A DNA stretch of 64,000 bases, from contig NZ_BCNT01000004.1 in assembly GCF_001544075.1 (NCBI RefSeq), positions 248,001 through 312,000 of the forward strand. The letters run 5' to 3'. The translations under genes were made by a program, and so were the position numbers. Source of the stretch: Comamonas terrae (GTDB taxonomy: Bacteria > Pseudomonadota > Gammaproteobacteria > Burkholderiales > Burkholderiaceae_C). The notes beneath the pieces were generated by a model, which did no database searches, had not been told where the DNA came from, and saw only the letters and a program-made list of their open reading frames with translations. Shown one piece after another: positions 34,234 to 42,421 of the stretch; within the stretch, counting starts at the first letter, position 1; every line of letters starts with the position of its first letter.

Positions 34234-35499
34234 TCAGCGGCCGGATGTGCGGGCGCCGGTTCTGTCCAGCGCGCAGATGGCCCCCCAGAAGGCCGCCAGC
34301 GAGAAGATGTAGAACATCTGGCCGCTGTTGTGGGCAAAGAAGACCTGGGTCCAGCCAAAGCCGAAATAGGCCAGCGGCAGCAGCGAGGCCGCAGCCCTGA
34401 GCGCCAGCAGCCGCGGCTGCTGCGCGGCATCGGCCCGTGCCAGCCGCGAAGGGGTGGGCCAGAACGCATACAGCGGCGCCGCATAGAAAAACAGCAGGAT
34501 CGCCAGCCCGGCCATGCCGCGCTTGACCCACATGTCCAGGATCTCGTTGTGCGCATGGCCGTAATCCATGACTGAGGGATGTGCAGCGCCCTTGTCCACC
34601 ATGGTCTGCTTGGCACGGACATAGCCTTCCAGGCCCCAGCCCGTCACGGGACGCTCCTCGATCAGGTGGATGGCCAGCCGCCATTGCTCCAGCCGCTGGC
34701 CGATGGAGGTCTCTGCGTATTTCTGGGGCTCGGCCAGATAGTTCCGGGCTTCCTGGACAGCGGTATCCGCGCGCTGTTCGAACTTCTTGTAAGCGGGCAG
34801 CACCAGTGCCGCACCGCCGACTAGCATGGCCAGGATGGCGACGGAAGCGATGCGCCTGTAGCCATTGCGCCAGGCCATGAGCCAGAGCGCTGCCAGCAGC
34901 AGGGGCATGGTCACCCAGGAGCCGCGCGACTCCGACAGCAGTGCGGCCAGCACGCCGCACGCGCCGCACAGGCCCAGCGCCACGCGCTGCGGCCAGCGCC
35001 AGCGTCCCAGCAGCGCCATGGCCCAGGCGGCGATGCCCAGGTACATGGCGATGCCGCCATACTGGATGGCATTGGTGAAGCCCTGGGCCTTGTTCCAGTG
35101 CAGCACCAGATACTGGTAGGCTGCCACCGCCAGCGCACCGACGGCGCCGGCGGCCACGCCCCAGATCACCGCACCGGCGGCCAGCCCTCTTTGGCTCAGC
35201 ACCCAGAGGCTGAGCGCCGCCAGCGCATATTTGGCGCCATAGGCCATGCCCGCGCCCGACCATGCACGGTCCAATGCCGCCGTCCACAGCAGGCCGGTCA
35301 GAAACAGACTTGCGAGTAAGATTTTTGTTTCCCGGGAGAGCACCTCGCGTGGAGCTTTTTGCCAGCACCCCGCAATCGCCAGCAGCGCGAGCATGGCCGA
35401 GCCATAGGAGTAGCCAGACGGTACGGCCAGGCACAGGGCGAAAAACAAAAATGCCGAGAGATTCAATCCCCCGGCCAAGAAGTTCTTATACGAGTTCAC
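34234..35499 (-). CDS. O-antigen ligase family protein (WaaL/Wzy type)
   Basis: A 421-residue inner-membrane protein with about 11-12 helices. A large periplasmic loop (about 235-310) holds the WaaL-type conserved RLEQWRLAIHLIEERPVTGWG and DYGHAHNEILDMWVKRG. The conserved Arg and the His in HAHNE are the residues seen in ligases that attach O-antigen to lipid A-core in the periplasm. O-antigen polymerase function cannot be excluded. It is on the minus strand, convergent with the kinase gene (6 bp apart at the stops) and divergent from GT25 (37 bp). Confidence 0.87.
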   Translation of the reverse strand: MNSYKNFLAGGLNLSAFLFFALCLAVPSGYSYGSAMLALLAIAGCWQKAPREVLSRETKILLASLFLTGLLWTAALDRAWSGAGMAYGAKYALAALSLWVLSQRGLAAGAVIWGVAAGAVGALAVAAYQYLVLHWNKAQGFTNAIQYGGIAMYLGIAAWAMALLGRWRWPQRVALGLCGACGVLAALLSESRGSWVTMPLLLAALWLMAWRNGYRRIASVAILAMLVGGAALVLPAYKKFEQRADTAVQEARNYLAEPQKYAETSIGQRLEQWRLAIHLIEERPVTGWGLEGYVRAKQTMVDKGAAHPSVMDYGHAHNEILDMWVKRGMAGLAILLFFYAAPLYAFWPTPSRLARADAAQQPRLLALRAAASLLPLAYFGFGWTQVFFAHNSGQMFYIFSLAAFWGAICALDRTGARTSGR

Positions 35500-35536
35500 T
35501 CAAGTTTCCTATCCAAACAGTCGTCGGATTTTCCGA

Positions 35537-36298
35537 ATGTCCAACATTCCCATTGTTTATATCAACCTTGCCAAGGACACCGAGCGACATCAGCGCATGC
35601 AGGCGCAGTTCTCCCGGCTGGGATTGGAGGCTACCCGTCTTCCCGCCGTGTGGTGGAGCGATCTTCCGGATGAAGTCCAGGCGCGCCATTTCAACCCGGC
35701 GCTCAATTCCCATCAATACTTCAAGCCCATGGGCAATGGCGAAAAGGGCTGCTATTGCAGCCATATGACGGCCTGGCGCCAGTTGCTGGACGGCAATGCG
35801 GCCGCCATGGCCGTGTTTGAAGACGACGTGCGGCTGCTGCCGGCCCTGCCTCAGGCGCTGCAGGCGGTGGCCGCACTGCCGGCCGGCAGCTGGGACATGG
35901 TCAAGCTGTTCGGGCGCGCGCAAGAAAAGGTCGCCAGCCGGCGCCCCCTGGCGGAGCCCTCGCTCGAACTGATCACCTACCGCCGCGTGCCCAGTTTTGC
36001 GACCGGCTATGTGGTCAGCCGCAGCGGCGCGCGCAAGATGCTGGCAAGCCGCCAGCCCTTCGGCCGGCCCGTGGATGTGGACATGCGCTTCTGGTTCGAG
36101 AACGGCATGCGCGTTTTTGGCGTCCATCCCTCGGTCATCGCCCTGGACGACACCAGCGAGGTCAGCAGCATCTGGCAGGTGAAGGAGCCACCGGCATCCC
36201 TGATGCAGCGGCTGCGCAAGTTCAGGATGAAGCTGCAGCTGACCTGGGGCAATGCCAGACATAGAGCCAGTGCTCCCCATGTGTCCGAGACTCTGTGA
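35537..36298 (+). CDS. Glycosyltransferase family 25 (LPS outer-core type)
   Basis: A 253-residue cytoplasmic glycosyltransferase. It begins IPIVYINLAKDTERHQRMQ, the GT25 N-terminal motif, and has the family's GCYCSHMTAWRQL and the metal-binding-like AVFEDDVRLLP. GT25 enzymes add galactose or related sugars to lipooligosaccharide cores. The C terminus (about 200-253) is basic and may associate with the membrane. It sits between the O-antigen ligase and a GT4 gene, supporting an LPS core role. Confidence 0.88.
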   Translation: MSNIPIVYINLAKDTERHQRMQAQFSRLGLEATRLPAVWWSDLPDEVQARHFNPALNSHQYFKPMGNGEKGCYCSHMTAWRQLLDGNAAAMAVFEDDVRLLPALPQALQAVAALPAGSWDMVKLFGRAQEKVASRRPLAEPSLELITYRRVPSFATGYVVSRSGARKMLASRQPFGRPVDVDMRFWFENGMRVFGVHPSVIALDDTSEVSSIWQVKEPPASLMQRLRKFRMKLQLTWGNARHRASAPHVSETL

Positions 36299-36313
36299 TC
36301 CGGCGGCCTGGTT

Positions 36314-37459
36314 TCAGGCACCGTCCCGGACCGGCTGGGCCAGCAGTGCGCGATAGTGCTCCCACATGTGCTCCCGGCCATAGGCGCTCAAGGCCTTTTG
36401 CCGGGCCGCCTGCCCCAGCCGCTGCGCAAGCAGGGGCTCCTGCAGCAGGCGCTTGAGCGCGGCAGCCATGGCCTGCGCGTCGGACTCCGGCACCAGCAGC
36501 CCGCTGCCTTCATGATCAATGACTTCGCGCACCCCCAGCACATCCGAGCCTACGCAGGCGCAGCCGGCGGCCATGCCCTCCACCAGGGCCAGGGGCATGC
36601 CTTCCCAGTGGGTGGACAGCACGAAGATCCGCGTGCGGGCCAGGCGCTGGGGCAAGTCGGAGACATTGCCCAGGAAATGAACCTGCTCCTGCAGGCCGAG
36701 CTGCTGCACCAGCCGCTCGGCCTGCGTGCGCTGCAGCTTGCGGCCGGCTCCGGCCAGATACAGCTGCGGCGCCAAGCCTTGCGCGCGCAGCAGTCCCAGC
36801 GCCTTGATCAGCGTGGCCTGGTCTTTTTGCCGCGCAAAGCGCGAGGCCATGAGAATGGCGGCTTCGCGATCCTCCCAGCGTGCCGGAAGCATCTCTTGCG
36901 GAAAGCGCGCCAGGTCGATGCCGTTGCAGATCGCTACGCAGCGGTCCGCGGGAAAGCCGCGCTGGACCAGGCTGGTGCGCACTCCCTCCGATACGCCGAT
37001 GCTGGCCTGGGTGAAGGGGGCCAGGGCCAGAGCCTGCCTCAGGCGGCGCGGCGTGTAGCGCTCCCGCGAGTTGTGTTCCACATGGAAGATGCGCGGCACG
37101 CCTTCGGCGACCGCAGCGCGGCGGCCCCAGATGTGGTCGCTGAAGCCGTGGGCAAAAACCACGTCGGGCTTCCAGGCGCGCAGGATCTTGCGCAACTCCC
37201 ACACGGTCATGGCATGCAGCCAGTTGGAAACGACATGGACCTGCAGCCCCTGCTCGCGCAGCGCCTGGACCTTGGCATCGGACGTGCTGCGCTTGCGGCG
37301 CAGCACCAGCATGACGTCCATGTCCGGGCTTTTCCGGGCAGCAAAGCACAGATCGATGGCGACCTGGGTCGCACCCGAAAAGCCGCCGGTCACGAAATGC
37401 AGAATCCGGGTCGGGCGCTGTGTGCAAGGCTGGTGCGATGCCGCCAAATTGTTTTCCAT
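36314..37459 (-). CDS. Glycosyltransferase family 4
   Basis: A 381-residue GT-B glycosyltransferase. The C-terminal sugar-nucleotide domain contains MASRFARQKDQATLIKAL, the nucleotide-binding STHWEGMPLALVEGMAAG with the EX7E pattern, and ESGLLVP-like DHEGSGLLVPESD. The N-terminal domain begins ILHFVTGGFSGATQVA with the Gly-rich loop. It probably transfers a hexose during LPS or exopolysaccharide synthesis. The ATG at 37459 is chosen; a TTG at 37504 would add 15 residues. It is convergent with GT25 (15 bp between stops). Confidence 0.87.
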   Translation of the reverse strand: MENNLAASHQPCTQRPTRILHFVTGGFSGATQVAIDLCFAARKSPDMDVMLVLRRKRSTSDAKVQALREQGLQVHVVSNWLHAMTVWELRKILRAWKPDVVFAHGFSDHIWGRRAAVAEGVPRIFHVEHNSRERYTPRRLRQALALAPFTQASIGVSEGVRTSLVQRGFPADRCVAICNGIDLARFPQEMLPARWEDREAAILMASRFARQKDQATLIKALGLLRAQGLAPQLYLAGAGRKLQRTQAERLVQQLGLQEQVHFLGNVSDLPQRLARTRIFVLSTHWEGMPLALVEGMAAGCACVGSDVLGVREVIDHEGSGLLVPESDAQAMAAALKRLLQEPLLAQRLGQAARQKALSAYGREHMWEHYRALLAQPVRDGA

Positions 37460-37510
37460 GGGTTCTGACGGACAATCCGCCTGCGACGAAATTTGTGTAT
37501 TCAACCTTCA

Positions 37511-37559
37511 GAGCGTGTTGAAGATCTCTACGCGGTGCGAGGAGATCGTCAACACGTTC
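37511..37559. repeat. Inverted repeat of the REP-like 18-mer
   Basis: GAGCGTGTTGAAGATCTC (37511-37528) faces GAGATCGTCAACACGTTC (37542-37559); the arms match at 16 of 18 positions around a 13-nt spacer. Each arm is close to the solo copy at 15752-15769. It occupies the divergent gap between the GT4 and the next glycosyltransferase gene. Confidence 0.65.
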
Positions 37560-37581
37560 CAACCCTGCTCAAACAGTCACC

Positions 37582-38517
37582 ATGACGCGGATTCCAGCCA
37601 GCCTTTTCAAGGGCGTTCTGCAGCTTGTACAGCCCTCCAACCTCAAAGGCTCTGCCGGCTATGCGACACCGGCACCCGTCATGCTCGCCGGCAAGGAGCA
37701 CGTCCTGGAAGAGTTCCAGGGCATTCCCAGGATTCTGTGGACCTACTGGAACCAGATCCAGCCTGATGCCTTCGTGCGCGAGTGCATCGACAGCTGGCGC
37801 CTGCAATGCCCGGATTATGAAGTGCGTTTGGTCCACCCGGGCAATCTGCAAGCCTATGTGGCCGCCGGCGATCTGCCGGCACAGTTTGCACAGCTGCATC
37901 CCACCAAGCAGTCGGACTGGCTGCGCCTGTATCTCGTGGCGCACCATGGCGGCTTCTGGCTGGATGCCAGCACGCTGCTGACTGCATCGCTGGACTGGAT
38001 GCAAGCGCCGCCCGACGCGGCCGTGGAGTTCGTCGGCTTCTATCTCGAGAAGTTCACGCGCGAGGTGCGCCTTCCCGTCATCGAGAGCTGGGCGTTCGGC
38101 GCACGGCCGGGCTCGGCCTTCATCACGGCATGGCAGCGGGAATTCCACCAGGCGCTGGTCGTGGAGGGGACGCAGGAGTATCTGAAGCGCCAGCAGGATC
38201 TGCCGGCCCTGCAGCAGGGCATCGAGGACCCGCACTATCTACTGATCCACATCACGGCCCAGAAGGTGCTGCGCAGCCAAGCGTTCACCCGAATGGCGCT
38301 GTACAAGGCCGAGGATACGGCCTACTACTATCACCGGTCGCTGCGCTGGAAGTGGTATCTGCTGTACCCGCAGCTGTGTCTGGTGAGGGCACCGAAGGTT
38401 TCAGCGCCCATCGTGAAGCTGCGCGGAGGAGAGCGCAGGCACTTCACGGAAATGTTCGGCCTGCATGGCGGCGCGGTGCCCGGCAGCATCTGGCACCGCG
38501 CTTTCCAGCGGCCTTGA
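37582..38517 (+). CDS. Capsular polysaccharide-type glycosyltransferase
   Basis: A 311-residue protein resembling the capsule-synthesis/GT32-like family. It carries IPRILWTYWNQIQPD, SWRLQCPDYEVRLV, QSDWLRLYLVAHHGGFWLDA with the family's aspartate in the position of a DXD motif, and a basic aromatic C terminus. It likely transfers a sugar from a nucleotide donor in the cytoplasm. The ATG follows the REP-like inverted repeat by 22 bp. It ends 56 bp before the convergent zinc-finger gene. Confidence 0.82.
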   Translation: MTRIPASLFKGVLQLVQPSNLKGSAGYATPAPVMLAGKEHVLEEFQGIPRILWTYWNQIQPDAFVRECIDSWRLQCPDYEVRLVHPGNLQAYVAAGDLPAQFAQLHPTKQSDWLRLYLVAHHGGFWLDASTLLTASLDWMQAPPDAAVEFVGFYLEKFTREVRLPVIESWAFGARPGSAFITAWQREFHQALVVEGTQEYLKRQQDLPALQQGIEDPHYLLIHITAQKVLRSQAFTRMALYKAEDTAYYYHRSLRWKWYLLYPQLCLVRAPKVSAPIVKLRGGERRHFTEMFGLHGGAVPGSIWHRAFQRP

Positions 38518-38573
38518 ACGGGCTGCTGCTGGCCCTGCAGGTATGAAAAGCCCCGGGGCCCAGAGCCACATCT

Positions 38574-38783
38574 TCAGTGGCCGCCCTCAAACACCTCGCC
38601 GGCCTTGAGGCGGTAGGTGGTGCCGCAGTAGGGGCAGCGGGCTTCGCCGGTCTTGGCCACATCCAGGTAGACCTTGGGATGGCTGTTCCACAGCTTCATG
38701 TCTGCCTTGGGGCTGGGGCAAAACACGCCGCCCTGGTGGTTCAGATCCTTGGCGGCCAGTTCGACAACGGCGTTCGTGCTCAT
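38574..38783 (-). CDS. CHCC-type zinc-finger protein
   Basis: A 69-residue protein with a zf-CHCC domain: His in NSHPKVYLD-type sequence, Cys pairs in GEARCPYCGTTYRL, and an upstream Cys in GVFCPSPKADMKLW. It is related to the mitochondrial complex I subunit NDUFS6. In Burkholderiales such a gene is commonly next to ilvE, but its role is undefined. It lies downstream of ilvE? No: it is upstream in coordinate order and after ilvE in transcription, separated from ilvE's stop by a hairpin repeat. Confidence 0.85.
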   Translation of the reverse strand: MSTNAVVELAAKDLNHQGGVFCPSPKADMKLWNSHPKVYLDVAKTGEARCPYCGTTYRLKAGEVFEGGH

Positions 38784-38854
38784 GTTTTCGTATCTTTCTC
38801 GTGATTTTCAATGATGCGCGGCCCGCGGAACCGGCGCAGCCCAAGCCAGGGGCG

Positions 38855-38915
38855 CCGAGCAAGGGCCGCCCCTCCCGGAGAGAGAGGGGGGGAAGCGGCG
38901 CAGCCGCTCAGGGGG
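38855..38915. repeat. Post-stop hairpin repeat, copy D
   Basis: Starts CCGAGCAAGGGCCGCC and has a compact hairpin, CCCCTCC against GAGAGAGGGG. It then has GCGGCGCAGCCGC and ends CTCAGGGGG, 4 bp before the ilvE stop on the minus strand. It is the shortest copy. Confidence 0.8.
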
Positions 38916-38919
38916 ATTC

Positions 38920-39858
38920 TTACACCGGGGTCAGCCAGTGCGCGTATTTGGGATTGCGTCCGCCGACGATGTCGAAGAAGGCCTTCTGGATCTTCTCGGT
39001 GATGGGGCCGCGGCGGCCTTCGCCGATCTGGATGCGGTCCACTTCGCGAATGGGCGTGACTTCCGCGGCGGTGCCCGAGAAGAACAGCTCGTCCGAGATG
39101 TACAGCTCGTCGCGCGTGATGCGCTTTTGCACGACTTCCAGGCCCAGGTCCTGGCAGATGTGCAGCACGGTGTTGCGCGTGATGCCGTTCAAGGCGCCGG
39201 CCGACAGATCGGGTGTGTAGACCACGCCGTCCTTGACCACGAAGATATTCTCGCCCGAGCCTTCGGAGACGAAGCCCGAGGCGTCCAGCAAAATGGCCTC
39301 GTCGTAGCCGTCGTCCAGCGCCTCGCTGTTGGCCAGGATGGAGTTGGTGTAGTTGCTCACCGTCTTGGCCTGGGTCATGGTGATGTTCACATGATGGCGG
39401 GTGTAGCTGGAAATCCTGGTGCGGATGCCGCGCTCCATGCCTTCCTCGCCCAGGTAGGCGCCCCATGCCCAGGCCGCGACCATCAGGTGGATGGTGTTGC
39501 CCTTGGGCGAGACGCCGAGCTTGCGGTCGCCGATCCAGGTCAGCGGGCGCAGATAGCAGGACTTGAGGCCGTTGGCCTTGACCACGTCGATCTGGGCCTG
39601 GTTGGCCTGGTCCTGGGTGAACGGGATCTGCATGCGCAGGATCTTGGCGCTGTTGAACAGGCGCCTGGTATGGTCCTGCAGGCGGAAGATGGCCGTGCCC
39701 TGCTCGGTCTCGTAGGCGCGAACGCCTTCGAAGGCTCCGCAGCCGTAATGCAGCGTATGGGTCAGCACGTGGATCTTGGCGTCGCGCCAATCCACCATCT
39801 GTCCGTCCATCCAGATTTTGCCGTCGCGGTCGGACATCGAGGGAACAACAGGACTCAT
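38920..39858 (-). CDS. ilvE: Branched-chain amino acid aminotransferase
   Basis: A 312-residue fold-type IV PLP transaminase. The early segment GKIWMDGQMVDW and HTLHYGCGAFEGVRAYE are typical of IlvE. The PLP lysine is in MTQAKTVSNYTNSILA (Lys), and the signature EGSGENIFVV follows. It interconverts Leu, Ile and Val with their oxo acids. GAGGA precedes the ATG by about 7 bp. A small zinc-finger gene lies downstream after the hairpin repeat. Confidence 0.94.
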   Translation of the reverse strand: MSPVVPSMSDRDGKIWMDGQMVDWRDAKIHVLTHTLHYGCGAFEGVRAYETEQGTAIFRLQDHTRRLFNSAKILRMQIPFTQDQANQAQIDVVKANGLKSCYLRPLTWIGDRKLGVSPKGNTIHLMVAAWAWGAYLGEEGMERGIRTRISSYTRHHVNITMTQAKTVSNYTNSILANSEALDDGYDEAILLDASGFVSEGSGENIFVVKDGVVYTPDLSAGALNGITRNTVLHICQDLGLEVVQKRITRDELYISDELFFSGTAAEVTPIREVDRIQIGEGRRGPITEKIQKAFFDIVGGRNPKYAHWLTPV

Positions 39859-39952
39859 AAAACCATCCTCTTGGGGTTGTGTTCATTGGGCAGACACCGG
39901 GTGCCAGGGCCTGCCCGGTCGGCTGTCTCCAGAGAGCGCCATTTTAGGGCGC

Positions 39953-40405
39953 TCAGGCCTTCGGCGGCGTGTCCGTCGTCTCTGTTGTTTCCGGTGCGGC
40001 GGCGGCCTCCTCGTCCTGCACGGGGCGCTGCAGTGTCCACTTCATCAGCCGGCCACCCACGAATTCGCAGGTGACATGTGAGCGGGTGCCGTCGGTCCAG
40101 CGGTAGATCTCGGGGTCCCGGCCTTCCTCGGACAGGCGCTCGCCCAGCGAGCGCGTCATGGCCACCACATGCACCAGCGGCACCTTGGGCTTGAGCTTGG
40201 CATTGAGCATCACCGCGCTGCCCACATAGCCCATGGGACGGTCCGCCGCTTTTTTCATCACGCTCATCAGGCGCGTGAAATGCAGCAGAACCCACATCAG
40301 AATGCCGCCCGCCACGGCCGCGACGCCGGGCCAGCCCGCCGAGCGGAAGGCTGCGAACACCAGCACGATCAGACCCAGGGGAACCAGAATATTGCGCAAA
40401 TTCAT
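39953..40405 (-). CDS. Conserved membrane protein of unknown function
   Basis: A 150-residue protein. Two adjacent hydrophobic helices fill residues 5-45 (ILVPLGLIVLVFAAF and a second ending VLLHFTRL). A soluble region (about 50-125) has KLKPKVPLVHVVAMTRSLGERLS and ends with an acidic, Thr/Glu-rich tail (EEAAAAPETTETTDT). I recognise no catalytic motif. It is upstream of ilvE on the same strand, 94 bp away, and may be cotranscribed. Its restricted-looking composition suggests a lineage-specific family. Confidence 0.72.
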   Translation of the reverse strand: MNLRNILVPLGLIVLVFAAFRSAGWPGVAAVAGGILMWVLLHFTRLMSVMKKAADRPMGYVGSAVMLNAKLKPKVPLVHVVAMTRSLGERLSEEGRDPEIYRWTDGTRSHVTCEFVGGRLMKWTLQRPVQDEEAAAAPETTETTDTPPKA

Positions 40406-40496
40406 GGGCTTATTGTCTTACGGAGGGCGGGGGAGCCGGCTGTGGGCAGTGCGTATGCCCATGCAAGCGTCAAAACACAGAGGCTTTCAAAAACAG

Positions 40497-40580
40497 GAGC
40501 TGCTTGTACCTGTCTTGGCAGGGTTTCAGAGGCTTTTGCCTTTGATAACCATGTATTCCAGGCGCAACATGCTTCCATTA
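40497..40580. repeat. 84-bp relative of the element at 20961
   Basis: Starts GAGCTGCTTGTACC and ends ATGCTTCCATT. It shares TTTCAGA, the CTTTTGC block and a following TTTGATAA/ATG stretch in the order seen at 27871-27950. It sits between the membrane protein gene and radA. Confidence 0.5.
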
Positions 40581-40597
40581 TAAAAGCGAGCAAGCGC

Positions 40598-41983
40598 TTA
40601 CCCCATGCCGCGCACAATGTTCATGGCCTCGTCCACGCGCTCCACGGCGTGGATGGTCAGGCCGGGAATGGCCTTCTTGGGCGCATTGGCCTTGGGCACC
40701 ACGGCCATGGTGAAGCCCAGCTTGGCGGCCTCCTTCAGGCGCTCCTGGCCGCGCGGCGCGGGACGCACCTCGCCGGCCAGCCCCACCTCGCCAAAGGCGA
40801 TGAAGCCCTTGGGCAGCGCCTTGCCGCGCAGGCTGGAAGTGATTGCCAACATCACGGCCAGGTCGGCCGCCGGCTCGTTGATGCGCACGCCGCCCACGGC
40901 ATTGACGAACACGTCCTGGTCGGCGCAGGCCACGCCCGCATGGCGGTTGAGCACGGCCAGCAGCATGGCCAGGCGGTCGCGGTCCAGGCCCACGGACAGG
41001 CGGCGCGCGGCCGGGCCGCCCTGGTCCACCAGCGCCTGGATTTCCACCAGCATGGGGCGCGTGCCCTCCAGCGTGACCAGCACGCAGGAACCGGGCACGG
41101 GCTCGCTGTGCTGGGACAGGAAGATGGCGCTGGGGTTGGTCACGCCCTTGAGGCCTTTTTCCGTCATCGCGAACACGCCGATCTCGTTGACCGCGCCGAA
41201 GCGGTTCTTGATGGCGCGTACCAGGCGGAAATTGCTGTGCGTGTCGCCCTCGAAGTAAAGCACCGTGTCCACCATGTGCTCCAGCACGCGCGGGCCGGCC
41301 AGCGCGCCTTCCTTGGTCACATGGCCGACCAGGATCACGGTGATGCCCGTGGTCTTGGCCGCGCGCGTCAGGTGGGCCGCGCACTCGCGCACCTGGGCCA
41401 CCGAGCCGGGCGCCGAGGACAGCTGGTCCGAATACACCGTCTGAATCGAGTCGATGACCACCACGGCGGGCTGGGTGGCCTCCATGGTGGCCAGGATCTT
41501 CTCCAGCTGGATCTCGGCCAGCACATTCACCTGGCTGGCCTCCAGGCCCAGGCGGCGCGAGCGCAGCGCCACCTGGGCACCGCTCTCCTCGCCCGTCACG
41601 TACAGCGTGGGCAGGCCCAGGCGATGCAGCGCATCCATGGCCTGCAGCAGAAGTGTGGACTTGCCTATGCCGGGATCGCCGCCGATCAGCACCACGCCGC
41701 CCTCGACCACGCCGCCGCCCAGCACCCGGTCCAGCTCCTCGATGCCGCTGGGCGTGCGCGCCACGTCCTGGGCCTCGATGGCCGACAGCGGCGTGACGGG
41801 CTGGGCATTGGCAAGGCCCGCATAGCCCTGGGGCTGGCTCAGGCGGTTCTTGCCGCCCGAGGCCGAGTCGGCCACCGTCTCGACCAGCGAGTTCCAGGCG
41901 CCGCAGCTGGGGCATTTGCCCAGCCAGCGCGGGCTGGTGCCGCCGCAGGCATTGCAGGTGAAAGTCGTTTTGTCTTTGGCCAT
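40598..41983 (-). CDS. radA: DNA repair protein RadA
   Basis: A 461-residue RecA-like ATPase. The N-terminal zinc finger has Cys10, Cys13, Cys24 and Cys27. The ATPase core has Walker A GGDPGIGKST and the RadA-specific KNRFG motif. A C-terminal Lon protease-like domain (about 290-455) is present, with VGGVRINEPAADLAV. It drives branch migration in homologous recombination. The start used is the ATG at 41983; the TTG at 41992 would add three residues. Confidence 0.96.
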   Translation of the reverse strand: MAKDKTTFTCNACGGTSPRWLGKCPSCGAWNSLVETVADSASGGKNRLSQPQGYAGLANAQPVTPLSAIEAQDVARTPSGIEELDRVLGGGVVEGGVVLIGGDPGIGKSTLLLQAMDALHRLGLPTLYVTGEESGAQVALRSRRLGLEASQVNVLAEIQLEKILATMEATQPAVVVIDSIQTVYSDQLSSAPGSVAQVRECAAHLTRAAKTTGITVILVGHVTKEGALAGPRVLEHMVDTVLYFEGDTHSNFRLVRAIKNRFGAVNEIGVFAMTEKGLKGVTNPSAIFLSQHSEPVPGSCVLVTLEGTRPMLVEIQALVDQGGPAARRLSVGLDRDRLAMLLAVLNRHAGVACADQDVFVNAVGGVRINEPAADLAVMLAITSSLRGKALPKGFIAFGEVGLAGEVRPAPRGQERLKEAAKLGFTMAVVPKANAPKKAIPGLTIHAVERVDEAMNIVRGMG

Positions 41984-42177
41984 GGGCGGCAACTATACAG
42001 AGCCGCCTCGGGCAGCTGCGGCGCCCGGGAATGACTGGCCTGCCTTTGGCCGGACGACAAATTTCAGAGCCAATAGCCATGAAAAAAGTGAGCTCATATA
42101 ACTTGCATGCATGACAACAGAATTTCAGCTACAATTGCGTCCATCGACACAACGACAAGTTGCTGTCCCGAAATTAC

Positions 42178-42254
<77 letters not shown>

Positions 42255-42256
42255 AC

Positions 42257-42288
42257 AAAAAAGCCTTCTGGAAACAGAAGGCTTTTTT
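42257..42288 (+). terminator. Intrinsic terminator after tRNA-fMet
   Basis: A 14-bp perfect stem AAAAAAGCCTTCTG / CAGAAGGCTTTTTT with a GAAA tetraloop, beginning 3 bp after the CCA end. Confidence 0.95.
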
Positions 42289-42331
42289 CGTTGTGCTCGC
42301 GCTAAAACAGGCACACCCCAACAAAGAGATG

Positions 42332-42420
42332 CCGAGCAAGAGCCGCCTCGCGGCGAAGGCATCGTCCCCCTCCCTTGGCGCGAAGCGCGTAGAGAGAGGG
42401 AAGGTGCAAAGCGCCGGGGG
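42332..42420. repeat. Post-stop hairpin repeat, copy E
   Basis: Starts CCGAGCAAGAGCCGCC. The hairpin CCCTCCCTTGGCGCG against CGCGTAGAGAGAGGG has a 3-nt loop. It ends GCGCCGGGGG directly at the gdhA stop codon (42422). It lies between the tRNA terminator and gdhA. Confidence 0.82.
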
Positions 42421-42421
42421 C

